DNA of 64,000 bases from Locusta migratoria (taxonomy: Eukaryota; Arthropoda; Insecta; Orthoptera; Acrididae), in contig CM048747.1 in assembly GCA_026315105.1 (NCBI GenBank), forward strand, positions 284,669,154-284,733,153, written 5' to 3'. The notes below the pieces were generated by a model, which was given only the letters and a program-made list of their open reading frames with translations, searched no databases and had not been told where the DNA came from. Positions 33,399 to 43,480 of this stretch are shown in pieces; position 1 is the stretch's first letter, and every line of letters starts with the position of its first letter. A program made the translations under genes and the position numbers.

Positions 33399-34875
33399 GA
33401 AGTAGACAGGCAATACTAGCTCTGAGGATGGTATCAGAAAGACGAATTGGAGTTAATAGAAAAACATTCTTGACCTTTATAGATTTACAAAAAGCATTTG
33501 ACATTGTTAATTGGAAATTGCCATTCCAAACAATGAAGGAAATAAATCTTGATTGGAGGGACAGGAGATTAATCTGGAACCTGTATAAAAGATAGGAAGC
33601 AGAGATAGAAGTGGATGGTGTGTAGAAGAAAGAAAAAATAAGGAGGGAAGTAAGGCAAGTGTGCCCATTATCACCATATTTGTTCAATTTATTTGAAGTA
33701 TTTTATGCATTTCAGCAACTGTTCAGGTAATAGATTAATAAAATGCAGCAACCAGTTGCTTGTGATTATTTATTTTTGACGACCGGTTTCGGGCGCTTGA
33801 GTGCCCTTCTTCTGGTCTATTTTAGTATTGTTGTTTAATAAATGTATATGCTAGCAGGAGAATGAACGCTAAGTGCTAGCAGGAGAATGAACGCTAAGTG
33901 CACTTAGCGTTCATTCTCCTGCTAGCATATACATTTATTAAACAACAATACTAAAATAGACCAGAAGAAGGGCACTCAAGCGCCCGAAACCGGTCGTCAA
34001 AAATAAATAATCACAAGCAACTGGTTGCTGAATTTTATTAATCTATTTAATTTATTTATTGAAAAAGCCACTGAAAAGTTGAAAAGAGCAACCAAAGGAA
34101 TTAAAATTAACGGGGAACGAATACACTGTATCCGTTTTGCAGATGATATAGTAGTTCTTGCTGACTCAATAAAGGAAATGGAGTTTACGTTGCTAAACTT
34201 TGCCAAAATCCTAAGAGAATTTAATCTAAAAATTAATAAGAAGAAAACAAAAACTATGGTAGTTGAGAAGACAAAAGAAAAGGGTAAAGTTAATATTAAA
34301 CTAGAAGATGATGTTCTAGAGCAGGTTGAGAACTGTTATTTGGGGAGCACAATCATTGACGACAATAAATGTGTCACAGATATAAAGAGAACAATAGCCA
34401 TGGCAAAGCAAGCTTTTCAGAATAAAAGGAATTTACTAACAAATAATCATATAAGCCTAGAAAGTAGGAAAAAGTTTGCCAAAACTTTTGTTTGGAGTGT
34501 CTTAACATATGGACGTGTAGCGTGGACTCTGGAAAGGCAGAGAAAAAGGGACTGGAAGCAATGAAATGTGGATATGGAGAAAAATGCTGGGTAGATAGGG
34601 AAAGTAATGAACAGCTCTTAAGAGAAGTGAATGAGAAAGAACTCTGCTAAATTATATAGTAAGAAGGGAAAAAAATGATAGGGTACATAATGAGACACAA
34701 CCAGTTCCCAAAGAATGTATTTGAAGGGAAAAAAACCAAGAGGCAGGCCAAGAGCAACGTATTTTAATATCAAAGAAGATATGGGGATAAAATCGTATGA
34801 AGAACTGAAGAGGATGACAATGGAGAGAAGGACATGGCTAAATCGACAAGGCATAGCCTTTAGTTTATGATGAGG
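33399..34875 (+). mobile_element. RTE-like LINE fragment nested in Tc1
   Basis: RT frame in pieces: TFLTFIDLQKAFDIVNW (motif A, intact Asp), then WNLYKR and a stop, VCPLSPYLFNLF, [palindrome], then IEKATEKLKRATKGIKINGE, IHCIRFADDIVVLAD (active-site ADD), KINKKKTKTMVV, NCYLGSTIIDD, AMAKQAFQNKRNLLTNN, ending near 34875. The possible target duplication is only TTAAAA. 5'-truncated within the RT; it lacks the endonuclease. A diverged relative of the LINE at 50970-54219. Confidence 0.8.
33729..34047. repeat. 319-bp near-perfect palindrome (fold-back/MITE)
   Basis: Two 147-bp arms (left 33729-33850 plus 33876-33900; right 33901-34047) differ at one position that I can see. The centre lies between 33900 and 33901 (CTAAGTG/CACTTAG). 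A 25-bp segment starting CTAGCAGGAGAATGAACGCT is tandemly duplicated on the left (33851-33875, 33876-33900) but single on the right. The arms include GACCGGTTTCGGGCGC. Inserted in the RT frame of the LINE at PYLFNLF. Confidence 0.92.
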
Positions 34876-35313
34876 CTTAAAACCTCCGTCGGCCAACAAA
34901 CCCCAGGACATGAACATTATTGAGAATATCTGGGATGCCTTGCAACTTGCTGTTGAGAAAATAGCTACACCTCGTAGTACTCTTACGGACTTGTGGACAG
35001 TCCTGCAGGATGTTTGTTGTCACATCCCTCCAGCACTACTTCCGACATTAGTAGAGTCCATGTTACGTCGCGTGTTGACACTTCTATCACGGGGGCCCTA
35101 CACGATATTATGCAGGTGTAACAGTTTCTTTGACTCTTCAGTGTATTTCCTGTTCCTCATCTCCGTGGTACTGAATCGCTATAACGGTCGCTCGTTTCAA
35201 GCCGCCAGTATCTTGAATCTTTTCACTGCCAGCTATGGCGATCAGGTCATAATGTACACTAGGCTTGATACCGCAGTGGCCACTGTTTTGATGTGTTTCA
35301 TTACCGTGATATA

Positions 35314-36101
35314 CCGGGCGATCAAAAAGTCAGTATAAATTTGAAAACTTAATAAATCACGGAATATTATAGGTAGAGAGGTAAATATTGACACACATGC
35401 ATGGAATGACATGGGGATTTATTAGAAAAGTCCGACAGATGGCGCTTTATCTGATCAAAAAAGCAATAATTAGCATAACAAATTAAGACAAAGCAAAGAT
35501 GATGTTCTTTACAGCAAATGCTCAATATGTTCACCATAATTCCTCAACAAAAGCTGTAGTCGAGGAATTAGGTTGTGAACAACACTGTAAAGCATGTCCG
35601 GAGTTATGGTGAGGCATTGACGTCGGATGTCTTTCAGCATCCCTAGAGATGTCGGTCGAACACGATATATTTGAAATTCAGATAACCCCAAAGTCAATAA
35701 TTGTACGGACTGAAGACTGGGAGGCCAAGCATGACGAAAGTGGCGTCTGATCACACGATCATCACCAAACGACGCGCGCAAGAGATCTTTCACGCGTCTA
35801 GCAATATGGGGTGGAGCGCCATCCTGCATAAAAATCGTACGTTCCAGCAGGTGTTTATCAGCCAGGCTGGGGATGATGCGATTCTGTAACATATCAGCGT
35901 ACCTCTCACCCATCACGGTAGCAGTTATAAAACCAGAATCACGCGCCATCTGTCGGACATCTTTTCAACTTTGTTTTCTTTTTTTGGTTCTAATAAAACC
36001 CCATGTCATTCCAAGCATGTGCGTCAATTTTTACCTCTCTATCTACATTATTCCGTGATTTATTAAGTTTTCAAATTTATACTGACTTTTTGATCACCAG
36101 G
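35314..36101 (-). mobile_element. mariner/Tc1-type element with long terminal repeats, internally deleted
   Basis: Arms of about 130 bp begin CCGGGCGATCAAAAAGTCAG on the left; the right reads back CCTGGTGATCAAAAAGTCAG. TA on each side (35312-35313 and 36102-36103). Length 788 bp; the transposase N-terminal half is missing. Confidence 0.85.
35509..35949 (-). pseudogene. mariner-type transposase, C-terminal half
   Basis: Minus-strand ERYADMLQNRIIPSLADKHL, then TIFMQDGAPPHIARRVKDLL (catalytic Asp in QDGAPPH), then FGDDRVIRRHFRHAWPP. The frame then shifts, so the expected SPDLNPxDF third motif is read as SLQSVQLLTLG. It resumes at YRVRPTSLGMLKDIRRQCLT and ends RNYGEHIEHLL. A single indel in the catalytic motif, plus loss of the first Asp region, inactivates it. 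Confidence 0.8.
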
Positions 36102-36103
36102 TA

Positions 36104-37210
36104 TAGATTGTAGCAGTAGGGAATTACTTGTGTCTGCTCTCTTAACGCCAGTATGTATTTCCTGGTCTAACAGAAGTAGTTTCATCAATATGGACCTCAT
36201 TAAGCTTCTCAGATTTTCACTTTGGTGTGTCATATGTATTATAACTCGTACTAGTGATAACGATTCATACACATCTGGAGGCTGGCGTCTGTGCGACGTT
36301 TAGTTTTGCTACTGAAAATCCAATATACATGCAGAAGAATGTATGATCATAAAAAAGGGGCTTTCAGTATACGGTGCAATTGATACTGAATTCCCACACT
36401 CGCATCCACTAAAACCTACGCAGATAAGGAAGCTGTTTCTTCCAAGAAGTGGAAGACGTGGTAGACTAGTTCATATGAGGGAGGGGGGGGGTCGACAAGT
36501 TCATTTAGGGGGGAACACGCAGGTGACTTAGAAAAAAAGCAGATCAATTACATCAACATATACACAATAATTTCGCAGATCTTTTTTTAGTGGAAGATAA
36601 ACATACTTGTTCTTGAAAAACACATTACATATGCGAGACTGACGTCTGTCATCCTGGAGCCGAACATAATTTTCGAAAATCTTAGATTTGTAGCTGGGAA
36701 TACAATGACTGTGCCGGCGTCTGATGTGAAATGATGAGAAACTAGGTTTATTCTACCTCAAGAATCTTACTGTAAAGTATTAAAAAGTAATTAAACATAC
36801 CAAATGTTTTACGGACTCACTAAAGAAACGCTCTGCTGACACTGGTTTCAGAGGCGCCCAAAACAACAAACACCATACATATATTTGTATACATACCGTG
36901 CTGAGCAGAGAGTTTCAGTGCTGATGCACCAAGTCGTCAGACTTCCTGCGGGAACATAGGCATAGCATAAAAGAAAACGAACAACGGACATTACAACAGT
37001 AGAGTGCGCCAAGTTGAGAATTGAGGTAAGACGGAAAGCGTATCAGAATAGCCGAAGTTGTTAAGGAGACAGCTAGCGTAAAATGGAAATACGTGTACGT
37101 CTCGGTCCAGCATTAAGTTTTAAATGTGGCCGTTGAATGTATTTTCAGCTTCCTGGAACAACATATTTCTCTGCCTAACCTTTCGTATTTAAATTCTGAA
37201 GACAACAATA
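36104..37210. other. No recognised feature
   Basis: G-rich patch at 36478-36515; otherwise AT-rich unique sequence. Confidence 0.45.
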
Positions 37211-37622
37211 GAGGCTATACCCTCTAAGGCGCCCTGCTAGCCGCCGCGGTGGCAGAGTGGACTAAGGCGCTCCAGTCACGGTCTGCACGGCCACTGCGGT
37301 CGGGGGTTCGAATCCCCCCTCGGGCATGGATATTTGTGCCGTCCTAGTTCGTAAGTACTTCATAAGTAGTTTGTAAGTTTAGGGACTGATGACCCCGTTG
37401 TTAAGTCCCATAGACTATACAAACATTTGAACATTTTTTGCGCCCTGCTACAGAGCGCGCAGTTGCTTGCCGTCGGAGGTTCGAGTCCTCCCTCGGACGT
37501 ACTTATGTGTGTGTTTGTGTGTGTGTTGTCCTTAGTGCAGGTTAGTTTAAGTAGTTTGTAAGTCTAGGGACTGATGACCATAGCAGTTTGGTCCAATAGG
37601 TTTACAAACATTTGAACATATT
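37211..37622 (+). mobile_element. SINE family B interrupted by a family A SINE
   Basis: The 5' part ends CTCTAAGGCGCCCTGCTA (to 37239). It resumes at GCGCCCTGCTACAGAGCGCG (37440), then B box GGTTCGAGTCCTCC, a TGTGTGTTTGTGTG stretch, and the tail to ACATTTGAACATATTTT (37622). The broken ends match family B copies at 44650 and 49672. Confidence 0.85.
37240..37439 (+). mobile_element. SINE family A nested in family B
   Basis: Full-length copy whose head is the most tRNA-like in the window (GGTGGCAGAGTGGACTAAGG). Duplication GCGCCCTGCTA (37229-37239 and 37440-37450). Confidence 0.93.
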
Positions 37623-37871
37623 TTGATCAGAAACCGCTAAATTGTTTCCTCTGATAATATCAAGCTTTTATCAAGATTTAATCTTTGCTATGATAGCAAT
37701 TAAAAAACACGAAAGCAGCTGTAACATAGTAGAAGAATGTTTGGAATTAGACAAGTAGTGCGCCTTAGAACTAGTAACACATCGGCACTAATCCACGTCT
37801 TACGCAGCGTTCTGACGGTGGGATTAAGTACAATTTGTCAGGAGGGATATAAATATTGTATAAATGTGGAG

Positions 37872-37903
37872 TCTGTTCTTTCGGACACGTCCTAAAGAAC
37901 AGA
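37872..37903. repeat. Strong 32-nt hairpin
   Basis: TCTGTTCTTT, C, GGAC, AC, GTCC, T, AAAGAACAGA: 14 paired bases per arm with one mismatch and a 2-nt loop. It looks like part of an unnamed dispersed repeat (37830-37960). Confidence 0.8.
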
Positions 37904-38059
37904 ACCCATATATGCATCATTAAGGCGAAAACGATTCCTTCAGTGCAGCGTCACACCAAGGGATCGGCGAAATGCCACAAGTAATGAGGCCAATAGCTAG
38001 GGACACTACATGAATGGCGTGTGGGTAAGATGAAAACTTAGACCTGACGGAGTGTGCAG

Positions 38060-38960
38060 GTGTGTGACCACTGCGTCTGACAAGGAAAGTACTTGGGCTC
38101 GAACAAACACATATACACCAAAATCGTATGAGAGATAATGTAAAGATCCCTTATTGCACTAGTGATACTCCCGCATCTGCAAAACTCTGCAGTCGTCCGT
38201 TAGAGGTCTCTGCGTGTGCCATGCCGCATTGCACTTTGACCTGTCGGTTAGCCAGTAGGGACGGTGCAGTGTGCCTCCGAAATTGCGTTTTGTGATGTTA
38301 TTTGTGTGGTGAAGCGTCAGATGGGGCGGCGATTGCTAATGAATCCTGCTAATAATGTATTGCGATTAGTTGAGATGAAGTTACGAAGAACCCTTCTTCG
38401 TGAAGATGGTATTAGTGTACAAGATGAATAATTTGCATGCTTCCTCGTATCTATTGTGGTACAGAAATGAGCATAAGTTAAATACTGTTGGTACAAACTC
38501 ATAATAATGATAATAGGGATGATAATGGCGAACAACTCATTGCAAGCGGTAGTGCTACGGTAAGTGCGGGAAGAGGCGATGGAAGCAGTGGCAGTGAATA
38601 CCAACAGTCTTTCGGGAAGAAGGTTAAAGTTACAACTATCATCACGGCTTTTGATGACAATTCGCTAGAGAACATGTACGATGATTATTACATAAGTTAT
38701 AGTTAAGATATCTGCATTACGTATGGTGTCTACAGTTACATCTACAGTGCTATCTAGAGCGTGGTTGCAGAACTTTGCAGAAAAACGACACCCACCAACA
38801 CATTGAGGTGTACGTAGAGATCCTGTAACCAAACGTTCATACAAATATGTTTGTTCGAGCCCATGTACTTTCCTTGTGAGTAGCGTATCAGTCAGCCCAA
38901 CAATACCAGGCGAGACACCAAGTTCGAATCCCGGTTCGGTACAAATAGATGTAATTTAAT
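38060..38960. repeat. Inverted-repeat unit with a tRNA-like B box
   Basis: The left arm ACAAGGAAAGTACTTGGGCT, then CGAACAAACA (38080-38110), is mirrored at 38845-38880. Beyond the right arm, GTTCGAATCCCGGTTCGGTA, then CAAATAGATG, resembles the B-box region of the tRNA-like repeat at 12196-12845. The centre (38120-38800) has only short frames. Boundaries are approximate. Confidence 0.5.
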
Positions 38961-39000
38961 GCCCAGCGGCAGCTGATGTAAATTGATGTATACCTTCATA

Positions 39001-39315
39001 TAAGGACTTGGCTTTCTATGCTTGTTTGAGACTGCAACTGTTTTTTCAGCCTCTGAAAGACGAAACGTTAGACAGACAAATATGCTTTTGCGACGGCCTA
39101 ATGCTCATAAAAATAGAAATTGCTAGGTCTCTCTTTCCAGATCTATTTTATGCCGAGAGAAAATTCTCAGATACACAATGAAACAATAAATTACGCCTAA
39201 TACCATACACTGAAATGGATATTTATTCGAAATACATCAATACACGAGTAACACTAGGATCGACAAACAAATAATCAAGTATCTGCAGACAAGGCACGAA
39301 ATATTGATGAACTGC
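39001..39315. other. No recognised feature
   Basis: AT-rich spacer. Confidence 0.4.
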
Positions 39316-39465
39316 ACACTTAGTATAACGTTTATCTGTTAACAAACACTATGCATTGTAACCATACTAGTAACTAACGAATACACTACACACTTAGTAT
39401 GAAGATTATCTGTTAACAAACACTATACTTGGTAAACACACTAATAACTAACGAAAACACTTAAT
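39316..39465 (+). repeat. 75-bp tandem duplication
   Basis: CACACTTAGTATAACGTTTA at 39316 recurs as CACACTTAGTATGAAGATTA at 39391, each followed by TCTGTTAACAAACACTAT. About 85% identical by eye. Confidence 0.8.
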
Positions 39466-41428
39466 GAACAATGTCCAGAGGAAAGTAGAATAACAACAGC
39501 TTGGCATTGTCAGCAACAGCAGCAGCGCCACGTACAGGTTACTTCGCCGTCCTCCTGTAGCGCTCCTCTGTCCCCACAGCCGCACTCTGCTCTGAAAATA
39601 AATAAATAAGTTGTATTTTTATAATAGAAATTACGGTACCTCAAAATCTGAGGGGTGACTATATCAATGAAGATCCACAGGAAAGATACGCTTGAATCTC
39701 ACAAGAGGACTAAGTATTTTTTTGAGTTAATACGAAAGTTTCGTTTCAATGGCAGTCATTTAACTAATGTACACTTCTGGAAGACTATAATTAACGCAGA
39801 ACAAAATGAAATTACAAAATTGGAAAACGATACGTCCGTGGCATTGCTTACAATGGTTGCCATAGATAAATGCAACTATGAAAAAATACGAAACGTAATG
39901 AAAAACACAGTTAGGAAGCGAAGTCTAAAAACAGCAGCAAAGCAAGTAAATTTCTATTCGAATTTGAGAGAATATACACTGCCAGATGAATAATGCAACT
40001 CTCTCAAAAACAAGGTCACTGATAACTAACGCGGCTGGTACGAGGCGCATCCAGAAATTTTTAAGGTTTTATTATTTCTTTATTTACTTAACAACGACAA
40101 CATCTCTATGTATAAAAATCTCTTAGCACGGTGTTTGTGTTCGTACTCTACCGAGACGGCTCGAACGATGTTTTTGATTTTTTTATGTGCATGTCGGATG
40201 TATGAGAATAGGTCGTAAAGTATACTTCGTACCGCTAGGTCGTTAGGGTGACCCTATCCAGATTATTATTATTTCTCACATGACGCGGTTGGAAACCCGA
40301 GAGCATTTTACTGAATGTTATCGACGCGAGACTTTGAATTCTTACAAAATACATATTGCTCCATTAAATTTTGGGAATGCAGCCGCATAAAATTAACTTC
40401 ATCTAATATTTCGGCTGTATAACGTTCAGCGTTCGCTTCGTCCTTTTAACCTCGCGCTACGCGCCTATGCGGCAATTATTTTAATTACTGGTACTTACAT
40501 GTACTTGCAAAATTTCAAAGTAGACTTTCTCGAGAATTTTTGACAGTTGCTTCGAATGGCTCTGGTGATTGTTATATGAGCTCTGAACTTCACGTACCAT
40601 AAATACCAAAAAATTCTCTACTCCGATACCCATGTGGTCTCCTTGTTAGTCCTGTTGCTAGCTGACGGTTGGTAATTATATCTTTAATTCTAACCTGGCT
40701 TTCCATTCAACATAAATGTTTTTAATGAGAATATGTAGTTGTCAGTGACAATTGTTGTGCAAGTAAAGACCATTATTTGTTACTTCTAATGTGTATCATC
40801 TCTTTTTAATAATACCAATAATGGTATCAAGTGCAGTAGAAATAATGTAAAGAAACACAAGTTAAACAGATTTCGAAATAGGAGTTTTAGAAACTGGCAC
40901 AAATTTTTATTTTCAAGGCAAATCAATTTGATTTTACATTAAAAAATTTCAGTTCATTTGTATTTATGACACATTCCATCAAATGTCACGTGTTCCATAG
41001 TACAAGACCTTTGGCACTTCAAGATCAAAGATTGTGCATGTCTGATGATATAGGGCTTAACAGTTCAAAATGTATATTACTATTTAACATTAAAACTCTA
41101 TAAACAACATCAAAAATATTTATCTTTCGTAATAAAAATGAAGGATGAAATCCCAAAACCAGCCAAATTAAATGAACTTCCTTAAAAGAAGTACCTTACC
41201 TCAAATACACAAATATTAATAGATCATATTTGGAACTTACAAAAATTACTAATTCCACTGTGGTTTATGAGTAACTACTAAGCTGTTTATCTATTGGTGA
41301 AGAGACCCCCTTCGAGTTCTTTAATTAGCATTAGCACCATTATGTAAACAACATCATGCATAAGATGACTGTTTCGAAACACTTCTTTACTTTCTGACTG
41401 TACGTTTTTATATTCACATAATGCTGGA
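39466..41428. other. AT-rich sequence; one unrecognised frame
   Basis: The 112-codon frame at 39655-39993 is lysine- and asparagine-rich and shows no domain, signal peptide or splice context that I can identify. It may be chance. Nothing else is seen. Confidence 0.4.
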
Positions 41429-41692
41429 CCATGCTATTGTTAATTACTGCAAAGTGGGATGACTTCAGCGCCATTTCTTCAGCTTGCTATTACTTCAGCT
41501 TGCCATTACAAAATAATAAAAAGTACACTCGTGCCTTTTACTTCATCATTGTAGTGGATTCCATGCTATTGTTAATTACTGCAAAGTGGGACGACTTCAG
41601 CGCCATTTCTTCAGCTTGCCATTACTTCAGCTTGCCATTACAGAATAATAAAAAGTACACTCGTGCCTTTTACTTCATCACTGTAGTGGATT
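41429..41692 (+). repeat. 132-bp tandem duplication
   Basis: CCATGCTATTGTTAATTACT starts both units (41429 and 41561). Each unit contains an inner duplication of CTTCAGCTTGCNATTA. Because 132 is a multiple of 3, an open frame runs through both units; I take that as a by-product. Confidence 0.9.
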
Positions 41693-42199
41693 TCAAAGGA
41701 CTTTTCGCAATGCAGTCTTCACAAATAGTGTTACTGGCAACAAAAACCATACGTTTTAATTTTCTTCCATTATTACGACAGGTGTACCAACAGTGGATAA
41801 ATAATTCAAATGAGTGAGCTCAATTATGTCATTATGCATTTTGTATAGTTAGCACGTCGTCAGGCTGGAACAATAAGGAAATTATTACAGCTCGCGCACA
41901 TGAAACTAGCGGGCAGCAGATCTAATTGGTTGATTGGTTGGTTGTTTGGGATAGGGGGACCAAATTGTGGTCCCCTGTGGGGAAGGGAAGGAGTCAGGAT
42001 AGGAAAGGAGGGGAAGGGAAAGGAAATTCTGTCCAGGGAGGAAAGAGTTAAACTTGGAAATTTGAAACTTACTTCGTTAAAATGTTGAAGGCATAAGAAT
42101 ATTGGACCTCGGTTATCAAGCAGCAGTGTAAAGCAGCTTTATCATTCAATAAGACTTATCGTAAAGACCCCAAAATGAGGTAAAAAGCAAATATCGCCC
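41693..42199. other. No recognised feature
   Basis: G-rich stretch at 41950-42050 that encodes only a low-complexity frame. Confidence 0.4.
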
Positions 42200-42720
42200 G
42201 CTTTAAGTGTAACGAATAATGGGCGAAAAATACGAAAATAATAAAGAAGGTTTAATACGATAAAAGTCACCATAGTAGATGGAAGAGCCTGGTGCTAAGG
42301 TCGTTACACACTTACAAGCATCAAGGTGATTGGTAAAATGTTGTAACCAGTAGGTATAAGGAGTGTTGGACAAACGAGAAGTTTGATTTTGGGGGAAAAG
42401 GTGAATAGCATGGAATCGTAAAAAATTCATTTCTTCGCTGAGTCTGTATTCTGTAGAACGTCTCGTAAACATTGTACTTCCTAATCTCCCAGAAGTGATT
42501 GCTTTTTTCCTTCAGGGGCGTAGTGATGAATTTTAAAATTTATTTAGATAACGCTTGCTTCTTATGACAACGCCTTTATACGTTAAAAGATGTTTCTGGG
42601 GTCAAGTCGTGAAGGCTCGTCCAGTTTGACCAATGTAGATTAAAGGACACTCTAAGCACTCTTTTTATAGACCCCAGAGCGAGGAAACGTGTCATTCGAT
42701 AATCGTTCGTTGCGTTAGAA
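42200..42720 (-). pseudogene. Penelope-like element scrap with GIY-YIG endonuclease motif
   Basis: Minus strand from about 42680: SGVYK (GIY half), a frameshift, then CLECPLIYIGQTGRAFTT (the YIG half, IYIGQTGR) followed by a stop. Downstream frames to 42200 carry Lys/Arg-rich sequence but no further motif. This is the nuclease that Penelope elements use to nick target DNA, here broken. Different from the copy at 24800. Confidence 0.6.
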
Positions 42721-43470
42721 ACGAAGCAAGACCTTAAAGTTAACTGTGAAGTTTACCTTCAAGTGGTTTCATTTAAGGAGATTGGTATTTACGAAAGATC
42801 TTCTCGTCTTTAAAATAGAGTCTATACAGAGTTTCATTTAATAATTTCGTGTGGCTAAGTGGGCTGGTTCAACTGGGCACCAATTTTGGCGACTTGCAGT
42901 CCTTAGCCTATCCCAGGAAAGGGCACTTATTGTTAACAATCTGAACCACGTGTCGTTCCTGTGAGGAGTTGCCAGTATCGTGAGGTATGTAAAACATCAC
43001 AGTCCCCTTTTCTGTGACTCGTAATAAAGAAACCAACAAATGGAAGGGTGACAGTAAACCTATTGGGTGCGAGTGTAGAGGCGTTCCACTCTCAATAAAT
43101 AAATAAATAAAAAACACGAACAGAACATTAATTCACAAAACGGTATCTGTAAATGTGCTACATACCTCTGTGTTAATGGTCGCAGATTGCTCCACGGTTC
43201 TGTATCTCAGAAGCTTCAACATCATCAGATTCAACAACTAAATCACTAACGTATCCCTTCATAAATATCTTCCCTCTAATAACAGACACATAATAAATTT
43301 TATCATCAGCTGACGAGACTAACGCTACGTTACTTTCTCCAACACAGTTACGACTTTTCGCCGATTCTACAAAAAAATACGTTGTCCGTTGAGGAATTTG
43401 CATCGCCGCCTTCACACTAATCTCAACTTCTTTCCGTCGCTACAAAATCATATCAATTATTTGAATTAAG
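42721..43470. other. No recognised feature
   Basis: An 80-codon minus-strand frame at 43173-43415 has no recognisable motif. Confidence 0.4.
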
Positions 43471-43480
43471 GTTACTGTAT

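Larger units (their letters stand above)
32640..35130 (+). pseudogene. Tc1-like transposase pseudogene in two pieces
   Basis: 5' piece (32640-33395): HTH region EFEHGVIVSALEIGHSISEV and RTTISRVYREF, then WRQPLESMEPASQQGTVQAG, AMVWGVCSWRDM, then FQQDNATP with the second catalytic Asp. 3' piece (about 34883-35130): DMNIIENIWDALQLAVEKIA with the catalytic Glu, then LWTVLQDVCCHIPPALLPTL, VESMLRRVL. Frameshifts occur in the 5' piece and the LINE separates Asp from Glu. The two pieces join in the correct order, which proves the insertion. Confidence 0.85.
32467..35143 (+). mobile_element. Tc1-like transposon split by a LINE that itself holds a palindromic insert
   Basis: Terminal repeat CACTGAAGAGCCAAACAAAC on the left; the right end reads back CACTGAAGAGTCAAAGAAAC. 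TA on both sides (32465-32466 and 35144-35145). Without the insert (about 33399-34880) the element is near 1.2 kb, normal for Tc1. The outer element is the oldest layer. Confidence 0.9.

Noticed and set aside
39655..39993. Possible small host gene of 112 residues
   Set aside because: No domain, no splice or promoter context, Lys/Asn-rich composition expected from AT-rich DNA. Kept only as an unrecognised frame.
41431..41817. 128-residue protein with internal repeat
   Set aside because: The repeat is a 132-bp DNA duplication that happens to stay in frame; no motif.
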